Shown piece by piece: positions 45,218-52,589 of a DNA stretch of 64,000 nt (its first letter is position 1; every line of letters begins with the position of its first letter). A program made the translations under genes and the position numbers. Under the pieces are notes generated by a model, which saw only the letters and a list, made by a program, of their open reading frames with translations, had not been told where the DNA came from and did no database searches. The stretch is from an uncultured Flavobacteriaceae bacterium (GTDB lineage: Bacteria; Bacteroidota; Bacteroidia; Flavobacteriales; Flavobacteriaceae), in assembly GCA_905479065.1 (NCBI GenBank), contig CAJQLB010000017.1, forward strand, positions 26,833-90,832, read 5' to 3'.

Positions 45218-47629
45218 TTACCTCAACCTAGGAAAGTCCTCTGGATTAACCTCATGCATGATTGCATAAACGTATTCAAAAATATCCTCATTTGATGGCT
45301 TACTAAAATAATCGCCGTCAGAGCCATACGCTGGACGATGTTCATTTGCCGTAAGTGTATGTGGGCGACTGTCTAAATATTCATAAGCATTTTGAATATT
45401 CAAAATTTCATTTAAAATATAAGAAGAGCATCCTCCTGGGACATCCTCATCAATGACAACAACACGGTTTGTTTTCTTTATACTTTTTAAAATATCATGA
45501 TTTAAATCAAAAGGAATTAAAGATTGTATGTCAATAACTTCAGCTTCAATTCCAACTTCTTGAAGTTCTTTTGCAGTTTCTTCAACAATTCTTAGTGTCG
45601 AACCGTAAGACACTAAAGTGATATCAGAACCTTCCTTTAAGAGCTCAACTTGACCAACAGCAGTTTTAAACTTTCCAAAATTATTTGGAATTTTTTCTTT
45701 TAAGCGATAGCCATTTAAACATTCAATGATAAGTGCTGGCTGATCGCTTTTTAGCATGGTATTATAAAATCCGGCAGCAATGGTCATATTTCTTGGAACT
45801 AATACAAAAACACCTCTAATTAAGTTGATAATTCCACCAAGCTGTGAACCTGAATGCCAAATACCTTCCAGTCTATGACCTCTTGTTCTAATAATCATCG
45901 GCGCTTTTTGTTTACCCAGAGTTCGGTAATGTAGTGTAGCTAAGTCATCACTTATTATTTGAAGCGCATACATTAAATAATCTAAGTATTGAATTTCTGC
46001 AATTGGTCTTAGTCCTCGCATCGCCATTCCTATACCTTGACCAATTATTGTTGCCTCTCGTATCCCAGTATCAGAAATTCGTAAGGTTCCATATTTCTCT
46101 TGAAGTCCCTCAAGACCTTGATTGACATCACCAATTTTCCCTGCATCTTCACCAAAAATTAGTGCCTCAGGATATTGATTGAATATAGCATCAAAATTTT
46201 CTCTTATGATGATACGTCCGTCAACAAACTTTGCATCCTTATCAAAAGTAGGCTTTAAGGCATCTATTGAGATTGCATTTTTAACAGATTCACTATACAA
46301 ATGTGAACTGTATTTCGATTGATTTAATTCAAAATACGCGTTAATCCATGATTGTAGATCTGTTTTTGCTTGGAAATCCTCAAATGTGAGATATTTTAAG
46401 CATTTTCTTGCAGTAGAAATTAGATTTTTTTTTATCGGCTCGTCTATGAGAATTAGATCGTTTAAAAGTTTCTGAATAAATGCTTTGTTTGAGCTTGAAG
46501 ATATCACGCTATTTAAAATTGAAACAAGCTCCGTACGCTCTTTTTTAATAGGATTAATAAAAGCACTCCAAGCATCGTTTTTGCCTTTTCTAACACGTTT
46601 TTTTAAATCCTTATCTATAGTCGATAGTTCTTCCTCAGTTGCTATCTCATTACTAATAATCCAATTTCGCATTTTTAACAGGCAGTCGTGCTGTCGTTCC
46701 CAATTGAGTCGTTCACTCGATTTGTAGCGCTCATGAGATCCAGATGTAGAATGCCCTTGAGGTTGTGTTAGTTCAGTAACATGAATTAAAACCGGAACAT
46801 GTTCTTCACGTGCAATTTTTGATGCAATTAAATAAGTATCGATTAAAGCAGCATAGTCCCAACCTTTCACTTTTAGAATTTCATATCCTTTCTGTTGATC
46901 ATCTCGTTGAAAACCTTTTAAAATTTCTGATATACTTTCTTTAGTAGTTTGTTGTTTTGCATGCACAGATATACCGTATTCGTCATCCCAAACACTCACT
47001 ACCATCGGTACTTGAAGAACGCCTGCAGCGTTTATTGTTTCGAAAAAAACTCCTTCGCTAGTACTTGCATTCCCAATAGTACCCCATGCTACTTCATTAC
47101 CTTTATTTGAAAAATGAGTGGCATCAATCGTATGAACATGTCTGTAAATTTTTGACGCTTGTGCCAGTCCTAACAGTCTTGGCATTTGTGCCGCTGTTGG
47201 AGATACATCTGCACTTGAATTGCGTTGTTGAGTAAGATCTTTCCAATTATAATCTGTGTCTAAGCTATGTGTTCCAAAATGCCCTCCCATTTGTCGACCG
47301 GCACTCATCGGGTCAGCTTTGATGTCTGTGTGCGCGTAAAGACCAGCAAAAAATTGCTCAATAGTGAGTGAATCGATTGCCATCATAAAGGTTTGATCTC
47401 GATAGTAGCCTGATCTAAAGTCTCCGTTTTGGAAGGCTTTAGCCATGGCTAATTGAGGTAGTTCTTTACCATCTCCAAAAATCCCAAATTTCGCTTTTCC
47501 AGTTAAAACTTCACGACGTCCAAGTAAGCTGCATTCTCTGCTCGTTACAGCAATGGTGTAGTCGTTGATGATTTCATTTTTAAAATCAACGTATGACATC
47601 GCTTTGGATATGTCGGAATTTGTTTGCAT
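45218..47629 (-). CDS. 2-oxoacid dehydrogenase E1, alpha-beta fusion
   Basis: This 803-residue thiamine-diphosphate enzyme fuses E1 alpha (about 1-420) and E1 beta (about 450-803) of the branched-chain/2-oxoacid dehydrogenase type. It would decarboxylate a 2-oxoacid and pass the acyl group to lipoyl-E2. The alpha half has G-G-H-F-G-T-H, a phosphorylation-loop-like S-T-S-G-S-H-E-R-Y and the cofactor motif, but with G-N187-A-S in place of G-D-G/A and W-D-D216-E-Y in place of E-N-N-x-Y. The beta half has G-E-D-A-G, G-L-R-P-I-A-E-I-Q-Y-L-D-Y and I-R-T-R-G-H-R-L-E-G-I-W-H-S. Fused E1 proteins of this kind are common in Bacteroidota. E2 and E3 are not in the window. Confidence 0.93.
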   Translation of the reverse strand: MQTNSDISKAMSYVDFKNEIINDYTIAVTSRECSLLGRREVLTGKAKFGIFGDGKELPQLAMAKAFQNGDFRSGYYRDQTFMMAIDSLTIEQFFAGLYAHTDIKADPMSAGRQMGGHFGTHSLDTDYNWKDLTQQRNSSADVSPTAAQMPRLLGLAQASKIYRHVHTIDATHFSNKGNEVAWGTIGNASTSEGVFFETINAAGVLQVPMVVSVWDDEYGISVHAKQQTTKESISEILKGFQRDDQQKGYEILKVKGWDYAALIDTYLIASKIAREEHVPVLIHVTELTQPQGHSTSGSHERYKSSERLNWERQHDCLLKMRNWIISNEIATEEELSTIDKDLKKRVRKGKNDAWSAFINPIKKERTELVSILNSVISSSSNKAFIQKLLNDLILIDEPIKKNLISTARKCLKYLTFEDFQAKTDLQSWINAYFELNQSKYSSHLYSESVKNAISIDALKPTFDKDAKFVDGRIIIRENFDAIFNQYPEALIFGEDAGKIGDVNQGLEGLQEKYGTLRISDTGIREATIIGQGIGMAMRGLRPIAEIQYLDYLMYALQIISDDLATLHYRTLGKQKAPMIIRTRGHRLEGIWHSGSQLGGIINLIRGVFVLVPRNMTIAAGFYNTMLKSDQPALIIECLNGYRLKEKIPNNFGKFKTAVGQVELLKEGSDITLVSYGSTLRIVEETAKELQEVGIEAEVIDIQSLIPFDLNHDILKSIKKTNRVVVIDEDVPGGCSSYILNEILNIQNAYEYLDSRPHTLTANEHRPAYGSDGDYFSKPSNEDIFEYVYAIMHEVNPEDFPRLR

Positions 47630-47649
47630 TAATCAAGTTTAAGAAAACG

Positions 47650-47681
47650 CGAAGGTAGTGAATTACGCATGGTTTTGCAAT
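47650..47681 (-). promoter_or_regulatory. Promoter of the fused E1 gene
   Basis: On the minus strand, TACCTTCG (complement of 47650-47657) differs from TAnnTTTG at one base, and ATTG (complement of 47678-47681) lies 20 bases upstream. The E1 ATG at 47629 follows after a short leader. Confidence 0.55.
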
Positions 47682-47768
47682 CAAGAATGTTATTTATAAG
47701 AAGGCGCTTTCGAAGCGATTAGAACAGGATATATGGTTAAAGGGCTTTTATAAAATTAGAGATAAAAG

Positions 47769-50603
47769 TTAATACCATTTTCTACGAAATAGACCAAGTA
47801 AAGATTGAGGATCTACAGTAAAAATAAAACGGATTTTTTCATCGTAATTTCGATTGCCAACTTCCCAACCAAGATTGGAATAAACAGGGAAATATATTTC
47901 AAAATAATCAGTGACTAAGTTTAACCTAATCCCCGAGTCATAAACAAACTTCATATCAGAAAATTTATTTTTAATAACACCAAGATCTGTATATCCTTGA
48001 ATATATTTCCAGATGGTAGTGCTAAAATTCATTGTTGACATCCATTGATTTGCAAATGGAGTTTCTAGTTTTGATTTAAACCCGCCTTCAGCGATAATGA
48101 GCTGTTGACTAAATATTCCAGAATCCTCAGAGCGCCCTAAGTAGTTATAATCAAATAGGTAATCAGTGGGTCTGTCTAAAGCAAAACTAAAGTAATCTGA
48201 TGAGGGATCATTTTTATTATATAAAAAAGTACCAAAATAAAACCTCAAATTTATTTGACGATTACTTTGAAATAATTTTCTGTATTCGTAGTTGAATGAT
48301 ATTTTTCCAAAATCTTTTGACAATTGAAAATCGGCAAAAAATTTGTAAAAATTAATTAAGCCAGGGTTTGTATCTATAAATTGAGCATTAAAAACACTGT
48401 ATTCTGGTTCGTTATTGTTAGTAATGTTATTGATGTCTGGATCTTTATTTATATCTAAATATCTAAAGTTTAAAGCTTGAAATTTGTTTGATCTTAAGTT
48501 AGTGTTGTCCCTGAAACTAAATCTTAAATTAGGAGAAATAACTCGAGCGAATAAATTTGGCCCATAGGCACCATATTTTCCAGATATACCATAGCTCATA
48601 TTGTATAAACTACCACTATTGGTGTTTTGTTCAATATAGACAGATGCTGAGCCAGTTAATTTTTTTGATTTCACTCCATATTTTGGTGAAAATTTATAAT
48701 TAAATTTTTTTCTAAGAAGCGTTTTGTTATAAATTTTACCGCCAAGGGATAAGCCGTCATAGATATTGTTAAATTCAATCAAAGGCATTAAAAAAACTTG
48801 GCTATAGTTGGGATCTTCGATATCTTTAAATACTCTAAATTGAATAGGTTTGTTGTTGGAAAGAAAACCTTTTAAGGACTTCCAGTTATCTCTCAAATTA
48901 TATTCTGGAATTATTTGATCATAATTTAACGTGAGCTTGGTCTCTTTATTATTTGCAATGGTAAAAGTTTCTTTCATCGAAACACCATCAATCCAAACTT
49001 TTGAAACGATTGAATCTTCACTTAAAGAAAACAAAGAGATAGGCATGTTATTTTGATGCTTATTTTTAATGGTAACTTCAATAGAGTCCTTGGAGGCTTT
49101 CACTTTGGTAATTTTAAAATCAATCTTACCTCTCGTTCCTAAATAGTCTTTTGTAAACCATTCAATATTTTTTGAGGTGTTTCTTTTGAGTTCTTCAATG
49201 AATGTTTTGGTTGAGATTTGTTGAGCTTTGTTTTTTTTCAAAAAGGATTTTATACTTTTTTCAATAACCTTATTTCCAAGGTAACTATCGAGGTATTTAA
49301 GTCCAATTCCTGCTTTGTATTTGTTTGCTAATTCTGCATTAAATCTTAGAAGACTATCCTTTGTAACTAGTAATGGCTGATCTCTGTTTGTTCTAGCCAT
49401 GTGCATGTAGGTAAGATTATACTGATCATTAAATTTTAAATCTGCTGCGTGAAACGCTCTAATTCCCCAAATATTTGCAAGCGTACCAAGAAGTTTGGTG
49501 TCTGGATAAAATTCATCCACATAGGCCATTAAATAATATATTTGGATACCATCTTTGAGCCAAGCATCATTTCTTGGATTTAGCAGTAGTGTGTTATCTA
49601 AATAATTACCAAGAACATTTTTTAGTAGTTGCAGCTCAAATTGAAAATTTTTTGGGAAAGGGCGAATAAAATTTGGTAGTTGGTTAAGACCATATATGGG
49701 ATCTTTTTTCGAATCAACTTCTGATATAATAAGTTTTTGGTGTGGATATTTACCTAAATGATCTGTTACAAACCTCGTAATTCGATCTGTAATAATTGCT
49801 TTTTCAGTGGCTTTTAATCCAGATCCAGTTAAGTTGGATATGATGGTGAAATCATCTGTTTGAATCGTTTTAAATGATGGTAAATTTGTTAAAAATAATT
49901 TACTATCAATCCTGTTTTTACCTGAGTAAAAAGCAGTTTGTGATGTTTCATGTTGAATAATATTGATTAAATCTAATTCAGAAATAAGAGTGTAGTTTTT
50001 TGGAAAGTTGGCTTCAAGTGTAATATTCGATTTTGGAATGTAGGCATCATTAAGATCTAAATTGCTGTAATAATTCCATTGACCATTGTATACAGAAGGG
50101 GTGATATACCAATATTTTAATTTCAATTGATCGTTGGTTGAAACCCCATAACGGGTAAATTTATCTGAAGGTAAATGTATGTTGTAAATGAGGTCTATAT
50201 GATATGATTCTTGTGGTAAAAGAGCTTTTGCTAAATCGACAGAAATGATATCTTGTTGAGTGTCCAACCGATTAAAATTAAGTATTTGTTGCTCTTTGTT
50301 TTTGACAGATAAAATAACGGTATAACCACGATCTTCATTTCCAGCAAAATGAAAATTTGTATCGTATTCTTCGGTAAATCTATTGGCTAAAGGTGTATTT
50401 TTTGCAGAAAAACTATTACTCCAATCGTTTAGATAAATAGTTTTTAAGGTGTCTTTCGACGTGTTTTTGTAACTGATAGATTGATTTACAACAATCGTTT
50501 TAGTATCAATATTAAATGAAGCTTTGAGATCTATCTCATTTTGTCCAAGACAAAATTGTATTGACAGAAAAAAAGCAAGGTGATATAAGACGTTATTATT
50601 CAA
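47769..50603 (-). CDS. M1-peptidase-like outer-membrane protein without the zinc site, barrel-like C-terminal region
   Basis: This 944-residue exported protein has a signal peptide ending C-L-G before Gln21. Residues ~22-240 resemble the N-terminal saddle domain of M1 (gluzincin) aminopeptidases and ~250-480 the catalytic domain. The M1 motifs are not there: the G-x-M-E-N site reads Y-G-L-N-Q-L-P-N (304-311), the H-E-x-x-H-x-W helix reads L-L-K-N-V-L-G-N-Y (326-334), and the W-x-N-E-G-F segment reads W-L-K-D-G-I (348-353). From about residue 620 the sequence turns into strongly alternating strands with many Tyr/Phe and ends R-R-K-W-Y, as in an outer-membrane barrel. It probably binds peptides, or serves as a surface scaffold, without proteolysis. 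Its start overlaps the upstream nuclease gene by eight bases. Confidence 0.8.
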   Translation of the reverse strand: MNNNVLYHLAFFLSIQFCLGQNEIDLKASFNIDTKTIVVNQSISYKNTSKDTLKTIYLNDWSNSFSAKNTPLANRFTEEYDTNFHFAGNEDRGYTVILSVKNKEQQILNFNRLDTQQDIISVDLAKALLPQESYHIDLIYNIHLPSDKFTRYGVSTNDQLKLKYWYITPSVYNGQWNYYSNLDLNDAYIPKSNITLEANFPKNYTLISELDLINIIQHETSQTAFYSGKNRIDSKLFLTNLPSFKTIQTDDFTIISNLTGSGLKATEKAIITDRITRFVTDHLGKYPHQKLIISEVDSKKDPIYGLNQLPNFIRPFPKNFQFELQLLKNVLGNYLDNTLLLNPRNDAWLKDGIQIYYLMAYVDEFYPDTKLLGTLANIWGIRAFHAADLKFNDQYNLTYMHMARTNRDQPLLVTKDSLLRFNAELANKYKAGIGLKYLDSYLGNKVIEKSIKSFLKKNKAQQISTKTFIEELKRNTSKNIEWFTKDYLGTRGKIDFKITKVKASKDSIEVTIKNKHQNNMPISLFSLSEDSIVSKVWIDGVSMKETFTIANNKETKLTLNYDQIIPEYNLRDNWKSLKGFLSNNKPIQFRVFKDIEDPNYSQVFLMPLIEFNNIYDGLSLGGKIYNKTLLRKKFNYKFSPKYGVKSKKLTGSASVYIEQNTNSGSLYNMSYGISGKYGAYGPNLFARVISPNLRFSFRDNTNLRSNKFQALNFRYLDINKDPDINNITNNNEPEYSVFNAQFIDTNPGLINFYKFFADFQLSKDFGKISFNYEYRKLFQSNRQINLRFYFGTFLYNKNDPSSDYFSFALDRPTDYLFDYNYLGRSEDSGIFSQQLIIAEGGFKSKLETPFANQWMSTMNFSTTIWKYIQGYTDLGVIKNKFSDMKFVYDSGIRLNLVTDYFEIYFPVYSNLGWEVGNRNYDEKIRFIFTVDPQSLLGLFRRKWY

Positions 50604-51849
50604 TTATAAATTTTAGAATTGACGACAAATTAGTTTTTGATGTTAAGTAATAAATACCACTTGATAATTTCGAAACATCAATAATTGCAACACCTAATTG
50701 ATCAATTTTTAGAGTTGTGACAACTTGTCCGAGTGTATTATAAATCACTAAAAATTGTGCTTGATTAGTTGTAATTTTAACATTCAGTTGTTCAGAAATT
50801 AAATTAGGACCCATAATTTGAAATCCGATATCATCTGATACGTCTTTATTATTCAATGTTTCATTTAATTGTAATTCCAAGGTGACTGGTAAATGATCAC
50901 TCATATTGTACAAAGCATTTCGAATTATTTGATTGTAATCATCACCGTCACAATTACTGGAGTTTATGCTTTGGTTGTAACAATTAAAATTGGCATTATT
51001 CCCATAAACCTCATAACTATTATCAACGTAATAAATATCTGAATTTGTTAGCATATTACTTGAGGTAAGGACAAAATCAAATCGATCATCAAATCCTCCT
51101 GACGCACCTCCTAATCCTGATTGAGTTCTCGTAGATTGTGTAAACATGTCGATGAAACTCGAGTTGTTATGCCAATTACCCAATCGATTCGCTGGATCTG
51201 CAAACACGATGTTATTATTGGTATCTAATAACTCCAGAAACGCAGGTTCATTGAAGGTGTAAACATTTAAATCGCCTCCAAAAACAATATTACTATCGGA
51301 GGGCATGGTATTTACATAATCAAGGAGGTCATTTACCATTGTAAGACGCAATTGTTCGTTTGTTTCGCCACTGGAGGCCTTTAAATGTCCCACCAAAACT
51401 TCAATAAAAACTGAATCTATCTCTTCAGTATTTGTTGTTGATTTTAGACGATAATGGTTAAAGTCTCGGTAGATAGAAGGAATTATAAATTGTTCTTCTA
51501 AGGTGAATTTGGAACTGTTAAAAAATATCAAGTTTTGAAAATTATTTGAATTTCCAATAGAATTATCTGAGGAATTTAATTCAAAATCTGCTCGTTCATA
51601 ATCATCATTGATTTCTTTCATAATATTCAAAATATTATCAGCACCCTCCTCATTATTTAATTCACAAATCATAAAAATGTCAGGACGATAGTCATCAAGT
51701 ATTGTTTGAAGATATTGAATTCTGTTTGCAGGCTCTTGAATAGGGTAATTTAAAACATTATAAAACATAAGTTTGTAGTTACCCTGCGAGACTAACAAAT
51801 TAATAAATACAAAAGTTATAGCGAGTGTTATAAAAACTCTTTTTCTCAT
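50596..51849 (-). CDS. Secreted EEP-fold nuclease/phosphatase with T9SS type A tail
   Basis: This 417-residue protein has the endonuclease/exonuclease/phosphatase fold. A signal peptide ends L-V-S before Gln22. Catalytic landmarks are F-Y-N31-V (DNase I-like Asn), I-C-E63-L-N (metal Glu), F-G-G-D-L-N-V (the Asp-Leu-Asn loop) and M-S-D-H-L-P-V (terminal Asp-His pair), all intact. From about residue 345 a type A T9SS domain follows (I-M-G-P-N-L-I-S, V-I-Y-N-T-L-G-Q-V-V, L-S-S-G-I-Y-Y-L). It should be exported across the outer membrane and may degrade extracellular DNA or other phosphodiesters. It overlaps the M1-like gene by eight bases and starts 30 bases after the LOG gene ends. Confidence 0.9.
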   Translation of the reverse strand: MRKRVFITLAITFVFINLLVSQGNYKLMFYNVLNYPIQEPANRIQYLQTILDDYRPDIFMICELNNEEGADNILNIMKEINDDYERADFELNSSDNSIGNSNNFQNLIFFNSSKFTLEEQFIIPSIYRDFNHYRLKSTTNTEEIDSVFIEVLVGHLKASSGETNEQLRLTMVNDLLDYVNTMPSDSNIVFGGDLNVYTFNEPAFLELLDTNNNIVFADPANRLGNWHNNSSFIDMFTQSTRTQSGLGGASGGFDDRFDFVLTSSNMLTNSDIYYVDNSYEVYGNNANFNCYNQSINSSNCDGDDYNQIIRNALYNMSDHLPVTLELQLNETLNNKDVSDDIGFQIMGPNLISEQLNVKITTNQAQFLVIYNTLGQVVTTLKIDQLGVAIIDVSKLSSGIYYLTSKTNLSSILKFIIE

Positions 51850-51879
51850 AGCCTTAATTGCAATCGAAAATTAATTTAA

Positions 51880-52569
51880 TTAAAAGTTCGGACTGAGCTG
51901 ATATTTTTTATAAAAACCATCCAAAATTTCAATCACTTGATCTTCGGTATCTACTAGATGTATTAAGTCTAAATCGGTTGCGCTAATATTTTGAAATTTG
52001 TCTAATAAGGTCTTTTTAATCCAATCTAATAGTCCTTCCCAATAATCAGTTCCCACTAAAATAATTGGAAATTTTTCAATTTTTTTTGTCTGTATTAGTG
52101 TGATGGCTTCAAATAACTCATCGAGCGTACCAAAACCACCAGGCATTACCACAAAACCCTGAGAGTATTTAACAAACATGACTTTTCTTACAAAAAAATA
52201 ATCAAAATCAAGACTCTTATCGTTATCTATATAAGGATTATCGTGCTGTTCAAAAGGTAATTCAATGTTAAGGCCTACAGAGGTGCCTCCTGCTAAGTGT
52301 GCGCCTTTGTTTCCAGCTTCCATAATACCTGGCCCACCCCCAGTGATAACACCATATCCAGAATTCACAATAGCATTAGCTACGCGTTGCGCTAACAAAT
52401 AGTATTTATTATTTTCTTTAGTTCTTGCAGAACCAAAGATGGATATACACGGACCAATTCTACTTAATTTTTCATAACCATTTACAAATTCCCCCATGAT
52501 TTTGAAAATTGCCCAAGAGTCATTTGTTTTAATCGCGTTCCATCCTTTTGAATGTGATTCCTTCTTCAT
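51880..52569 (-). CDS. LOG-family nucleotide 5'-monophosphate phosphoribohydrolase
   Basis: This 229-residue protein belongs to the LOG/TIGR00730 (lysine-decarboxylase-like Rossmann) family, whose members split nucleoside 5'-monophosphates, or cytokinin ribotides, into base and ribose-5-phosphate. Family motifs are I-F-G-S-A-R at ~44-49, G-G-G-P-G-I-M-E (77-84) and P-G-G-F-G-T-L-D-E (143-151). It is cytoplasmic, with no signal. It lies between uvrA (20-base gap) and the secreted nuclease gene (30-base gap), in a minus-strand run that is probably one transcript. A general purine/pyrimidine ribotide salvage role is more likely than cytokinin formation. Confidence 0.93.
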   Translation of the reverse strand: MKKESHSKGWNAIKTNDSWAIFKIMGEFVNGYEKLSRIGPCISIFGSARTKENNKYYLLAQRVANAIVNSGYGVITGGGPGIMEAGNKGAHLAGGTSVGLNIELPFEQHDNPYIDNDKSLDFDYFFVRKVMFVKYSQGFVVMPGGFGTLDELFEAITLIQTKKIEKFPIILVGTDYWEGLLDWIKKTLLDKFQNISATDLDLIHLVDTEDQVIEILDGFYKKYQLSPNF

Positions 52570-52589
52570 AATTATTTTTTTATACTGAG

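Noticed and set aside
47701..47720. Small hairpin (CGCTT-TCG-AAGCG) upstream of the fused E1 gene
   Set aside because: The stem is only five pairs without a T-run, upstream of the promoter. There is too little for a terminator or riboswitch.
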